A stretch of 20,671 nt of DNA. It comes from CAZRHH01 sp964599885 (GTDB lineage: Bacteria > Chloroflexota > Dehalococcoidia > DSTF01 > JACRBR01). The stretch is from positions 1-20,671 of the forward strand of contig CAZRHH010000056.1 of assembly GCA_964599885.1 (NCBI GenBank), written 5' to 3'. The notes under the pieces are model-generated. The model was not told the DNA's origin and ran no database searches. It worked only from the letters and a program-made list of their open reading frames with translations. A program made the position numbers and the translations under genes. Of the stretch, positions 1-7,716 are shown piece after piece; the stretch's first letter is position 1, and the number at the start of each line of letters is the position of its first letter.

Positions 1-1
1 G

Positions 2-880
2 CTCGTGCTGAACGCCGACGATCCGGCCGTCGCGCATCTCGGACGTTCGGCGCCGGGCCGCGTGCTGTACTACGGCATCGACGACGCAAGCGCGGGCGGC
101 GAGGCGGAGCAGCACGCGTCGGACTTCCGGACGTGTCTGGAGTGCAGCGGCGAACTGGCGTACACGGCGACGTTCTACGGCCACGTCGGACACTGGCGCT
201 GCCCGTCGTGCGGGAACGCGCGGCTGGCGCCCGATGTGCGCGTCGAGCGCGTGACGGCATCGGATGAAGCGACGCGCATCGACATGACACTGGCGGACGG
301 CGCGCTGACGATCGATCTGCCGATGAGCGGGCTGTACAACGCGTACAACGCCGTCGCCGCCGCGGCGGGCGCGCACGCGCTCGGGCTGCCGCGCGATGCG
401 ATCGTCAGCGCGCTCGGTGCGTTCAGCGCGGCGTTCGGGCGGCAAGAGCGCTTCGAGATCGATGGGCGGGACGTGCGCGTGCTGCTCGGCAAGAATCCGA
501 CGGGGCTGAATCAGGTGCTGCGTACCGTGGCCGCGCGCGACGGCGCGAAGCATCTGCTGTTCTTTCTCAACGACGGTCTGGCGGACGGGCGGGACATCTC
601 GTGGATCTGGGACGCCGACTATGAGCTGGTGCAGCCTGGTGCGGCATCCGTGCTCGCAGCGGGCACGCGCGCCGAAGATCTCGCGCTGCGGCTGAAGTAC
701 GCCGGCTTTGGCGACGACGTGCCGGTTGAGCGCGAGACGCGCGCTGCGCTTGACCGCGCGCTCGCCGTAACACCCGCTGGCGGCACGCTGTACGTGCTGC
801 CGACGTACACGGCGATGCTCGAAGTGCGCGAGCTGTTGGCGAAGCGCGGCGGCGGGAAGCGCTTTTGGGAGGAGTCGTGA
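2..880 (+). CDS. murT: Lipid II isoglutaminyl synthase, MurT subunit (5' end outside window)
   Basis: MurT is the Mur-ligase-like, ATP-using subunit that works with GatD to amidate the D-Glu of the lipid II stem peptide in the cytoplasm. The open frame runs off the left edge, so the N-terminal part with the ATP P-loop is missing. What remains begins with the family motif LNADDP, followed by a four-cysteine zinc-ribbon-like insert (CLEC at about 134-145, then CPSC) that is characteristic of MurT. After it come the Mur-ligase central motif GLYNAYNAVAAAA and the C-terminal DUF1727-type domain, with FFLNDGLADGRDISWIWD. The Asp in that last segment probably corresponds to the residue that completes the GatD catalytic triad. 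The gene ends in TGA and is followed by gatD after a 199-bp repeat-rich spacer. The assignment is firm because of the Cys4 insert and the partner gene. Confidence 0.93.
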   Translation, partial: LVLNADDPAVAHLGRSAPGRVLYYGIDDASAGGEAEQHASDFRTCLECSGELAYTATFYGHVGHWRCPSCGNARLAPDVRVERVTASDEATRIDMTLADGALTIDLPMSGLYNAYNAVAAAAGAHALGLPRDAIVSALGAFSAAFGRQERFEIDGRDVRVLLGKNPTGLNQVLRTVAARDGAKHLLFFLNDGLADGRDISWIWDADYELVQPGAASVLAAGTRAEDLALRLKYAGFGDDVPVERETRAALDRALAVTPAGGTLYVLPTYTAMLEVRELLAKRGGGKRFWEES

Positions 881-882
881 TG

Positions 883-924
883 GGAGGTCGGAAGTCGGAG
901 GTTGGACATTGGACATTGGACATG
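883..924. repeat. Heptamer tandem repeat, six units (GGANNTN)
   Basis: Six consecutive 7-bp units follow the murT stop codon: GGAGGTC, GGAAGTC, GGAGGTT, GGACATT, GGACATT and GGACATG. The register is exact across all six. Other intergenic spaces in the window hold related period-7 tracts. The first units reappear in reverse complement near 11792-11807. Confidence 0.8.
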
Positions 925-974
925 GGTCGGCACGCCGCGCGTGCGTTGCCACGGACTGTCACGCTGGCCCGACC

Positions 975-998
975 GGGACGGACCTAAAGGTGCGTCCC
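975..998. repeat. REP-like hairpin, diverged copy
   Basis: GGGACGGACC and GGTGCGTCCC pair around a TAAA tetraloop with a single mismatch, followed by CTACGG. The layout (ACCGGG... stem ...CCCTAC) matches the three better-conserved hairpins at 13243, 14545 and 17503, so I treat it as a degenerate member of that family. It lies between murT and gatD. Confidence 0.6.
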
Positions 999-1079
999 TA
1001 CGGTTTCGTTTGCACGCTGATGGTCTCAAAACCGGGATGCGCCCAGAAGTGGTGCTGATGAGGCGATCGCGGAGGGCAA

Positions 1080-1829
1080 ATGAGGTCTGACGTGACACTC
1101 CGCGTCGCGCATCTGTACCCACGGCTGATGAACATTTATGGCGACCGCGGCAACATCATGTGCCTGCGCCATCGCTGCGAGACCCGCGGCATCGGCTTCG
1201 AGCTGACGGAGTTGGGACTGCGGGATGCGCTCGACCCGGCGGCGTACGATCTGATCTTCGCCGGCGGCGCGCAGGACCGCGAACAACGCGTCGTCGTCGA
1301 CGACCTGCTGGCGACGAAGGCGGGGGCGCTGCGTGAGGCGGTCGAGAACGACGTCGCCGTGCTCGCGGTGTGCGGTGCGTACCAGCTTTTCGGCAAGTTC
1401 TATCGCGAGGCGTCCGGCGCCGAATTGCCCGGCGCGGGCATCTTCGATCTGCACACCGAGCATCCGGGGGAAGGCGCGCGGCGGTGTATCGGGAATATCG
1501 TGGCGGAATGGGCCGCCGGCGCGGGCGACGACACGATCGTTGGGTTCGAGAATCATGGTGGGCGCACGCACCTCGGCGCGGGCGTGCGGCCGCTCGCGCG
1601 GGTCCGCAGCGGTTACGGCAACAACGGCGACGACCGCACCGAAGGCGCTATCTACCGCAACGCGATCGGGACGTACATACACGGGTCGCTGCTGCCGAAG
1701 AATCCGGCGCTGGCCGATCACGTCATCGCGTTGGCGCTAGGGCGGCGGCACCAGGCAATCGTTCTGCCGGCAATTGACGATCGTGCGGAGTTGCGGGCGC
1801 ATGCGGCGGCGCTGCGGTTGCGGGCGTAG
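1080..1829 (+). CDS. gatD: Lipid II isoglutaminyl synthase, glutamine amidotransferase subunit GatD
   Basis: GatD hydrolyses glutamine and passes ammonia to MurT for amidation of D-Glu in lipid II, giving D-isoglutamine, which favours peptidoglycan cross-linking in many Gram-positive-type bacteria. The 249-residue product is a class I (triad) glutaminase domain of normal length. It starts with the family signature HLYPRLMNIYGDRGN (11-25). The nucleophile is Cys98 in AVCGAYQLFG, the oxyanion/substrate segment is GFENHGGRT (155-163), and the catalytic His is His201 in IHGSLLPKNP. The ATG start has a GGAGGG ribosome site at 1070-1075. murT and gatD are often immediately adjacent, but here 199 bp of repeats separate them. 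A shared transcript is still likely because both lie on the same strand with no clear terminator between them, although the REP-like hairpin could modulate it. Confidence 0.95.
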   Translation: MRSDVTLRVAHLYPRLMNIYGDRGNIMCLRHRCETRGIGFELTELGLRDALDPAAYDLIFAGGAQDREQRVVVDDLLATKAGALREAVENDVAVLAVCGAYQLFGKFYREASGAELPGAGIFDLHTEHPGEGARRCIGNIVAEWAAGAGDDTIVGFENHGGRTHLGAGVRPLARVRSGYGNNGDDRTEGAIYRNAIGTYIHGSLLPKNPALADHVIALALGRRHQAIVLPAIDDRAELRAHAAALRLRA

Positions 1830-1842
1830 CTGAATGCAAGCT

Positions 1843-1989
1843 ATGAGTGATGCAGACCAAATTAGGATTGGCCTCCGCGAGAGCTGTTCATTAGTAGTGA
1901 AATCCCTCATGCCTGATGTTCATACTTCAACCGATGCCAACGCGTATGTTGGACACGCCGCTCTAAAGGAGGATCCAATTGACGAATGA
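1843..1989 (+). CDS. Possible small protein, 48 residues, unknown
   Basis: An ATG-started frame encodes 48 residues beginning MSDADQIRIGLRESCSLVVK and ending at the TGA at 1987-1989. It overlaps by 11 bp the TTG start of the next gene, whose ribosome site AAAGGAGG (1965-1972) lies inside this frame. Overlap of this type is common in co-translated small gene pairs. There is no good ribosome site upstream and no recognised domain. The segment is clearly less GC-rich than its surroundings, like the two following genes. It may be real or merely an untranslated leader of the cassette. Confidence 0.35.
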   Translation: MSDADQIRIGLRESCSLVVKSLMPDVHTSTDANAYVGHAALKEDPIDE

Positions 1990-2224
1990 ACTCAACGAAC
2001 AAACGAGCCAACTTGAGTTGGCTTTGAACCACGTGAGAGCAGAACTCACTCATCAGCGCAGTTCTCTTAAGGAGTTTAAGGAGGTCACCGTATCCGATTT
2101 CAGGGCGCGGGGCATGATGGGCGAGCTGCTCGAAGGGTTCACCGAATCGATCCGGAAATGGGAGATCGCTGAACGAACTCTAGTCGAACTTTTAGGGCAG
2201 GAAAACGGATCCGCGGGAGGCTAG
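1979..2224 (+). CDS. Small coiled-coil protein, unknown function
   Basis: An 81-residue, highly charged protein, predominantly helical. Its leucine/alanine spacing (residues about 8-60, LELALNHVRAELTHQRSSLKEF) suggests a coiled coil. The TTG start is chosen because a near-perfect Shine-Dalgarno, AAAGGAGG, ends 6 nt before it. No cysteines, signal peptide or membrane segment are present. The stop TAG at 2222-2224 is one base from the ATG of the next gene, so the two form an operon. Base composition is visibly lower in GC than neighbouring housekeeping genes, which fits a recently acquired accessory cassette. I recognise no family. Confidence 0.7.
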   Translation: MTNELNEQTSQLELALNHVRAELTHQRSSLKEFKEVTVSDFRARGMMGELLEGFTESIRKWEIAERTLVELLGQENGSAGG

Positions 2225-2225
2225 C

Positions 2226-2567
2226 ATGTGGGTGCCCACGACGAAGCAAGATCGTAGGCAACTCGTCGAAGACATCCACAACCTCGATGTGGATGCAAGC
2301 GCTCGCGGTGACCTTTTTCGACATCCAGGCACCAACGAGCGCTACTTGGAAGTGACTGTTGGTTCTGAAGCAGGCGAATGGTTCCGTCTCGTCTATCCAG
2401 TGCAGTTACGATGCCCAAACAGTCCGGAGACTGGTTACGTCACGACGAACCGTTACCTCTCAACCGCGGAGTGGACTCGCAAGGGCCCTGGCGGGAGTTC
2501 GCGGTGTAGTGATTGCGACGAACTACATGCGCTCACACGAGAGAACACCAACTTGCTAACCTCGTAG
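2226..2567 (+). CDS. Small unknown protein with C-terminal Cys pair
   Basis: A 113-residue soluble protein that I do not recognise. The ATG is preceded by GGGAGG at about 2214-2219 and follows the previous gene by one base, so they are probably co-translated. The N-terminal half is rich in Asp and aromatic residues (RYLEVTV, EWFRLVYPVQL), suggesting a beta sheet. A Cys in LRCPNSPETG near residue 60 and a CSDC motif near residue 95 could bind a metal as an incomplete zinc ribbon. GC content is lower than in flanking genes. The pairing with a small coiled-coil protein would fit a toxin-antitoxin or regulator pair, but nothing in the sequence proves this. Confidence 0.65.
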   Translation: MWVPTTKQDRRQLVEDIHNLDVDASARGDLFRHPGTNERYLEVTVGSEAGEWFRLVYPVQLRCPNSPETGYVTTNRYLSTAEWTRKGPGGSSRCSDCDELHALTRENTNLLTS

Positions 2568-2616
2568 CGCCTGGCTGACGCGGAGGCGCTCGGTTGGGGT
2601 TCACGAAAACGAAACA

Positions 2617-2635
2617 GGCGGGCGCACGGCCCGCC
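2617..2635 (-). terminator. Hairpin with T-rich tail, terminator of the GYD gene
   Basis: GGCGGGC and GCCCGCC form a perfect 7-bp stem with a 5-nt loop. Read on the minus strand, the stem is followed by TGTTTCGTTTTC, a T-rich tail, as expected for an intrinsic terminator of the minus-strand gene ending at 2724. It also lies about 50 bp past the plus-strand gene ending at 2567, so it may separate the convergent units. Confidence 0.6.
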
Positions 2636-2723
2636 GCTGTTGTGACTGCATGGCAGCCAGGACTCTTCGACACCAAACGCCAGCCGTTCGCCGTCGGCGC
2701 TGGCGCGGGAGGCGCGGGTGCGC

Positions 2724-3077
2724 CTATCTGTCGGCGATGACGGCGTGGAGCAGCGCGCGGCGATAGTCGCGGTGCGGCGGGGGGGACGCCTGCCTCGCGA
2801 CGCGCACCGGCGTCTCGTGATCGTCATCGAACAGCATGGTGTCAGCACGCGTCTCGGCGCCGGGGAGAATCGACTCGACGAGACGCGAGACGGCGGTGCG
2901 GTTTGCACAGGTGGCGACCATGATCGCGGCGCATTCGCCTTCGTCGGGAACGAATGCGACGGAGTGCAGGCCGTTGTGGCGCAAGACGCCCGATCGGTGT
3001 TCGATCGCGACGCGCACGTCGTCGATGGTAGCTTGCGGCGTTCCGAGCCAGTTGATGATGGAGATGTATGTCGGCAT
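2724..3077 (-). CDS. GYD-domain protein
   Basis: A 117-residue protein whose N-terminus MPTYISIINW is the hallmark of the GYD family (small dimeric alpha/beta-barrel-like proteins of unknown biochemical role, usually about 100 residues starting MPTYI). The rest alternates strands and helices in a ferredoxin-like pattern: VRVAIEHRSGVL, LHSVAFVPDEGECAAIMVAT, TAVSRLVESIL. The ATG at 3077 is chosen because the family begins exactly there, and AGGGA lies upstream on the minus strand. The frame is open further upstream, but that extension has no family resemblance. It appears monocistronic: a long non-coding gap lies upstream and a terminator downstream. Function is unknown. Confidence 0.75.
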   Translation of the reverse strand: MPTYISIINWLGTPQATIDDVRVAIEHRSGVLRHNGLHSVAFVPDEGECAAIMVATCANRTAVSRLVESILPGAETRADTMLFDDDHETPVRVARQASPPPHRDYRRALLHAVIADR

Positions 3078-3466
3078 CGCGGTCCCTGTCCTTGCTGCGC
3101 TATGTCCGTCACAGAAGCTATCGGCGGGGGCCGTTAACATCTCCGTCCACAAGTGTTGTGCGGGTGTAAAATGCTCGTCGCAGCAGGCAAGACGCGGCTG
3201 CGAAGCGGGCATGGGATACGCGATGCGGCCCGCGCCGGATACCGACGGCGGAGTTCGTGCCGGTTCCCGGGTGCGACGCGTCGCAATTGCGGGATTCGTA
3301 ACCGATTCGGTGCGGCACTGCCATCCGGACTTGTTAAGGTTTATCGTCGGCGTTGGGGGCAAGGTTCAGCCACACGCAGGCGTACGGTACCGTTAGATCT
3401 GCCCATCAGCATCTTGTGCTTCAATCTGCGCGATGCGTCCCCGGGCGACGAGGAGGCAGTGAGTCC
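3078..3466. other. 389-bp divergent intergenic region
   Basis: This space separates the minus-strand GYD gene from the plus-strand ABC operon and must hold promoters for both. I find no frame with a convincing start and ribosome site. AT-richer patches lie at about 3133-3173 and 3331-3345, and a 10-bp palindrome ACGGTACCGT at 3384-3393. None forms a clear -35/-10 pair, so I make no promoter call. Confidence 0.5.
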
Positions 3467-4237
3467 ATGACCACAGAGCCGGCAGAACATCAGGAGCAGC
3501 GAGCTCCGGCCAACGCCGCAGCGGCTACCGACCTGATTATCGACGCCCGAGATGTCGTCAAGACGTACCGGACCGAGGATATCGTCGTGCAGGCGCTTCG
3601 CGGCGTCTCGCTCAGCGTCAAGCGCGGCGAGATGGTGGCGATCATGGGGCCATCCGGCTGCGGCAAGACGACGCTGCTGAACTGCATGAGCGGCCTCGAC
3701 ACGATCGACGGCGGCATGATCCTGATCAACGGCGAAGACATCAACAGCCTCTCGGACAACAAGCGCACCGAATTCCGCGCGAAGCAGATGGGCTTCGTCT
3801 TTCAGTTCTACAACCTGCTGCCGGTGCTGAACTCGGTCGAGAACGTCGAACTGCCGCTGCTGGTCTCCGGCACGAAGTCGCGTGACGCGCGAAGCAAGGC
3901 GGAGTCGGCGCTCGATCTCGTTAACTTGCGCGACTGGGCGAAGCACAAGCCCGCGCAGCTTTCTGGCGGGCAGCGCCAGCGTGTGACGATCGCCCGCGCG
4001 CTCGTCAACGATCCGGCAATCGTCTGGGGCGACGAGCCGACGGGCGACCTGGATACCGAGAACGCCGACGCGATCATGGAGCTGATCATCGGGCTGAATC
4101 AGAAGCATCAGCAGACGTTCGTCATCGTCACGCACGCACCTGACATCGCGGCGAGGTGCCACCGGATCATCCATATGCGGGACGGCAAGATCGTGCGCGA
4201 GGAGATCCCCGCCGGAGGGGCGGGCGCGCGCGCATGA
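3467..4237 (+). CDS. ABC exporter ATPase, MacB/LolD type
   Basis: A 256-residue nucleotide-binding subunit that powers the two FtsX-type permeases encoded next. The ATPase core follows a roughly 25-residue polar N-terminal extension. Visible motifs are Walker A GPSGCGKTT, Q-loop FVFQFYNLLP, signature LSGGQRQR, Walker B AIVWGDEPTG with D-loop DLD, and the H-loop histidine in VTHAPD. The NLLP segment after the Q-loop is typical of the MacB/LolD/FtsE branch, which handles lipoproteins, peptides or envelope remodelling by mechanotransmission rather than bulk transport. The ATG at 3467 has AGGAGG at 3451-3456; the frame is open further upstream but without a better start. Its stop overlaps the first permease start (ATGA), so translation is coupled. 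Confidence 0.95.
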   Translation: MTTEPAEHQEQRAPANAAAATDLIIDARDVVKTYRTEDIVVQALRGVSLSVKRGEMVAIMGPSGCGKTTLLNCMSGLDTIDGGMILINGEDINSLSDNKRTEFRAKQMGFVFQFYNLLPVLNSVENVELPLLVSGTKSRDARSKAESALDLVNLRDWAKHKPAQLSGGQRQRVTIARALVNDPAIVWGDEPTGDLDTENADAIMELIIGLNQKHQQTFVIVTHAPDIAARCHRIIHMRDGKIVREEIPAGGAGARA

Positions 4238-7200
4238 ACGAATTCTTCGGCCTGTCGATGACGTACATCATGATCGCGCTGTTAAGCGTGCTCGCGATCG
4301 CGCTCGGCAGCGTCGGCTGGGTGTTCCTGCGCAACCGAATCATCTTCATGGTCGGCGTGCGCAACATCCCGCGCCGCCGCGCGCAGACGACGCTGATCAT
4401 CATCGGGCTGATGTTAAGCACGTTGATCATCTCGACCGCCCTGAGCATCGGCGATACGGTCGAGTACAGCGTCACGAGCACCGCGTACAACAACCTTCAC
4501 AGCATCGACGAGATCGTCTCCACCCGCTCTGAGGACCTCCCGGACGAAGCGCCGCCGGGCGCTGAAGACCCCGAAGGCGAAGAGGATACGGACAGCGACG
4601 AAGGCGATCCCTTCGAGGGCATCGGGTCAATCATCTCGCCGCTCCCGATCCCGGAGCGGCAGGCGGACAGCTTCGTCAGCACGTTCCGCGAGATCGACGG
4701 CGTCGACGGCGCGATGAAAGTGATGCGCGCGCCCGTGCCAGTCAGCAACGAAGCGAAAGGCCAGACCGAACCGTTCGCGCTGATCGTCGGCGTGCCCGCC
4801 GATCAAATCGCCGGCTTCGAGAGCGACTTCGAGACGCTCGCCGGCGATCGCGTCACGCCCGACAACCTGTCGCGCGACGAGATCTTCGCGAGCGAGTCCG
4901 CATCCGATGAGCTTGCGATCGAACCCGGCGATCGCCTGACGTTCTTCGTCGGCGGCGAACCGCAACACTTCACGACGAAGGCGATCGTCAAGGATCGCGT
5001 GCTGACGGGCGTCGTTTCGGGGAATTTCTTCGGCTTCGTGCTCGGGCTCGACCGCGCGCAGGATCTCTTCAGCCGCGAGGAGGAGATCGACTTCATCGCG
5101 ATCTCCAACGACGGCGGCGTGCGCGACAGCATCGATGCCTCTGACGATGTGGCGGACAGCGTCAACGCGGAGCTCCGTGACACGGCGTGGTCAGCGACGA
5201 CGACCAAGCAGAGCTTCGTCGAGGAGGCGGCCCTCGTCGGTAGCAGCCTGACGACGATCTTCGTCGTTCTCGGCTTGTTCTCAATCGCCGCCGGCATGCT
5301 GCTGATCTTCCTGATCTTCGTGATGCTCGCGGCGGAACGGAAAGTGGAGATGGGCATGGTGCGCGCCGTCGGCACGAAACGCCGGCATCTCGTGCAGATG
5401 TTCATGTCCGAAGGCATGGTCTACAACGTCTCGTCGGCGGCGATCGGCTGCGCGCTGGGCGTTGGCGTGGCCGTCGTGCTCGTTGGGCTGCTGGCGCGGC
5501 TCGTCGCCGATTTCGGACTGCAGATCACGTTCCACATCAGCCTGCGCAGCCTGATCATCGCATACTCGATCGGCGTCGTGCTGACGTTCCTTACGGTCAC
5601 GTTCTCGTCGTGGCGCGTCGGCAACCTCAACATCGTCAGCGCGATCCGGGACCTGCCCGATCCGCAACCGCACCGGGAGCGGCCGGCATTCCACGGCATC
5701 GGGGGCCTGCTGCGCTTTCTCGCCTGGGTGCTGTTCAAGCCAGAGAACTGGAGGCAGGTTCTGGTCGCTCTTGCGCTCATCGTGGGCGGCGCGTCCGCGG
5801 CTGGGCTCGGGTTCGGTGCGTTCATCGCGGCCGCGGCTGTGTATGACACGTCGTCGGTTGGCAGCGCGTTCGGCATTTTCCTCGGCATCATCGGCGGCTT
5901 CGTGATCTTCGGCGGCGGCGCGATGATCCTCGTGGGCCTCAGCTCGATCTTCCAGTTCGGTCCGTTGTTCCTGCTTGCGGCGCCGCCGTTGCTCATATTC
6001 GGATACGACGCAAACAGTGCATTCATGTTCGGCGCGGGCGTGTCGCTTGCCATCATCGGCGCCGCGCTGCTGATCCGCTTCCTCGGCGCGCCGGCCCGCC
6101 CCGTGTTCACGACGATGGGCATCGTGATGCTCGTGTTCTGGCTCCTGTTTGCCGGCGATAACGTGCCCGGTCTGAAGGCGCTCAACGGCGACTTCGAAAT
6201 GTTCTTCCTGAGCGGCGTGACGATGGTGATCGCCGGCACGTTCGTGCTCGTCTACAACGCGGATCTGATGCTCGCCGTGCTGACGTTCGCCGGCGGCTCG
6301 TTTTCAACGCTGCTGCCCTCGATCCGCACGGCCGTCGCGTATCCGCTCGCCAACAAGTTTCGCACCGGCATGACGATCGCAATGATCTCGCTGGTCATGT
6401 TCTCGCTCGTCATGTTCTCAACGATCAACGCGAATTTCGATCAGATCTTCCTGAGCGATGATGCGCTCGGCGGCTACGACATCCTCGTCAGCGAGAACCC
6501 GTCGAATCCGATCGACGATCTCGGCGCTGCGCTCGATGAAGGGGGTTACCCGACCGGCGGCGTCGCCGGCATTGACCGGATGCTCGTCGCGAACGGCCAG
6601 GCATCCAAGGCGACGCAGCTCGACGAGGATCCTGAGACCCAGGATGTCTCGCTGTACGGCCTGACCCCGGATTTCATCGCGAACAACGACATCAAGTTCT
6701 CGCAGCGCGCGGAGGGACTCGAGACGGACGCGGATGTGTGGGCGGCGCTCGCCGAAAATCCGGACTACGCGGTTGTCGATGCGTTCAAGATCGAGGACGC
6801 CGGATTCGGAGAGGAGTTCACGCTCGAGGATCTGACGGCGCAGGACAAGGTGTTCGAGCCCATTCCCGTCGAGATCTCGAACTCGGCGACGGGTGACGCG
6901 ACTACGGTCCAGATTATCGGCGTGTTCGCGCCGCCGCCGAGCGGGCTCTTCGGCGGGCTGTTTGTGCCGGAGGAGACGTTCAGCGACGTATTCACGGAGG
7001 CGGATTCGACGCTGCACTACGTCCGTCTGAACGAAGGCGCCAACGCCAACAATGAGGCGAAGGGCATCGAAGCGGCGCTGCTGTCTCAGGGCGTGCAGGC
7101 TGATTCGCTGCAACAGGTGCTGGACGATTACACCGCCACGAGCCGCGGCTTTACGTATCTGCTCCAGGGGTTCATGGGCATCGGCCTGTTCGTCGGCATC

Positions 7201-7551
7201 GCCGCGATCGGCGTCATCGCCTTCCGCACCGTCGTCGAGCGCCGCCAGCAGATCGGCATGCTGCGCGCGATCGGCTACACGCGGCGAGCGATCGCGCTCA
7301 GCTTCGTGATGGAGTCTTCGTTCACGGCGCTGTTGGGCATATTGAGCGGCGTCGTGCTGGCGTTGCTGCTTGCCAACCAGCTGCTGAAATCCGAGGACTT
7401 CGCGGCAAGCGGGATTACAGGTTTCTACGTGCCGTGGGTGCAGGTCATCGCCATCGCGCTGTTCTCATTCCTCGCCTCACTGGTGATGACGATCATCCCG
7501 TCGCGGCAGGCTTCGAGCATTCCGATCGCGGAGGCGCTGCGGTACGAGTGA
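4234..7551 (+). CDS. FtsX/MacB-type ABC permease, large, first paralogue
   Basis: A 1105-residue membrane subunit of the exporter. The order is: N-terminal membrane segments (about 10-31 and 52-73), a first extracytoplasmic domain (about 74-345), and an FtsX core with the cytoplasmic motif AAERKVEMGMVRAVGTKRRH. Then follow a hydrophobic, Gly/Ala-rich block of extra membrane helices, a helix at RTGMTIAMISLVMFSLVMF, and a second extracytoplasmic domain. The second FtsX core contains RTVVERRQQIGMLRAIGYTR and ends SRQASSIPIAEALRYE. The first external domain has a very acidic insertion (about residues 104-129) absent from the second permease; it could be a linker or a cation-binding loop. The ATG at 4234 is chosen because it overlaps the ATPase stop and gives the expected N-terminus. 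No partner membrane-fusion protein is nearby, consistent with a monoderm. Substrate is unknown. Confidence 0.93.
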   Translation: MNEFFGLSMTYIMIALLSVLAIALGSVGWVFLRNRIIFMVGVRNIPRRRAQTTLIIIGLMLSTLIISTALSIGDTVEYSVTSTAYNNLHSIDEIVSTRSEDLPDEAPPGAEDPEGEEDTDSDEGDPFEGIGSIISPLPIPERQADSFVSTFREIDGVDGAMKVMRAPVPVSNEAKGQTEPFALIVGVPADQIAGFESDFETLAGDRVTPDNLSRDEIFASESASDELAIEPGDRLTFFVGGEPQHFTTKAIVKDRVLTGVVSGNFFGFVLGLDRAQDLFSREEEIDFIAISNDGGVRDSIDASDDVADSVNAELRDTAWSATTTKQSFVEEAALVGSSLTTIFVVLGLFSIAAGMLLIFLIFVMLAAERKVEMGMVRAVGTKRRHLVQMFMSEGMVYNVSSAAIGCALGVGVAVVLVGLLARLVADFGLQITFHISLRSLIIAYSIGVVLTFLTVTFSSWRVGNLNIVSAIRDLPDPQPHRERPAFHGIGGLLRFLAWVLFKPENWRQVLVALALIVGGASAAGLGFGAFIAAAAVYDTSSVGSAFGIFLGIIGGFVIFGGGAMILVGLSSIFQFGPLFLLAAPPLLIFGYDANSAFMFGAGVSLAIIGAALLIRFLGAPARPVFTTMGIVMLVFWLLFAGDNVPGLKALNGDFEMFFLSGVTMVIAGTFVLVYNADLMLAVLTFAGGSFSTLLPSIRTAVAYPLANKFRTGMTIAMISLVMFSLVMFSTINANFDQIFLSDDALGGYDILVSENPSNPIDDLGAALDEGGYPTGGVAGIDRMLVANGQASKATQLDEDPETQDVSLYGLTPDFIANNDIKFSQRAEGLETDADVWAALAENPDYAVVDAFKIEDAGFGEEFTLEDLTAQDKVFEPIPVEISNSATGDATTVQIIGVFAPPPSGLFGGLFVPEETFSDVFTEADSTLHYVRLNEGANANNEAKGIEAALLSQGVQADSLQQVLDDYTATSRGFTYLLQGFMGIGLFVGIAAIGVIAFRTVVERRQQIGMLRAIGYTRRAIALSFVMESSFTALLGILSGVVLALLLANQLLKSEDFAASGITGFYVPWVQVIAIALFSFLASLVMTIIPSRQASSIPIAEALRYE

Positions 7552-7616
7552 GGTACGCCGCCGCCAAGATTCCGCCAATCGGGGACACGCAACGGCATGA
7601 CGGATCGCACTGCGAG

Positions 7617-7646
7617 TTGAACCGTCCCGCCCGCATCACATAAGAT
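7617..7646 (+). promoter_or_regulatory. Candidate sigma-70 promoter upstream of second permease
   Basis: TTGAAC at 7617-7622 and TAAGAT at 7641-7646 are separated by 18 bp, in otherwise GC-rich sequence. Transcription would start near 7653-7655, just before the ATG at 7657. This would give the second permease expression independent of the ATPase and first permease. Confidence 0.5.
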
Positions 7647-7656
7647 TCTCCCACCT

Positions 7657-7716
7657 ATGGCCACATTGATCGCCCAGACCCCGTCCAGCAGCGCGCGCTC
7701 GGGATCCGTCTCGTGA
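7657..7716 (+). CDS. Possible 19-residue leader peptide overlapping the second permease start
   Basis: An ATG frame encodes MATLIAQTPSSSARSGSVS and stops at a TGA (7714-7716) that overlaps the GTG start of the permease (7713-7715) as GTGA. The ATG lies within a few bases of the start site predicted from the promoter at 7617-7646, so it could be translated from a leaderless transcript and couple translation to the permease, which lacks an obvious ribosome site of its own. This is inference; the peptide has no recognisable function. Confidence 0.35.
   Translation: MATLIAQTPSSSARSGSVS

Noticed and set aside
2718..3137. Plus-strand 139-codon frame over the GYD gene
   Set aside because: The minus strand begins with the family N-terminus MPTYISIINW. 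The plus frame has no recognisable features and no ribosome site.
3384..3393. Palindrome ACGGTACCGT as an operator of the ABC operon
   Set aside because: It is only 10 bp with no second copy or adjacent promoter; such short palindromes are common by chance.
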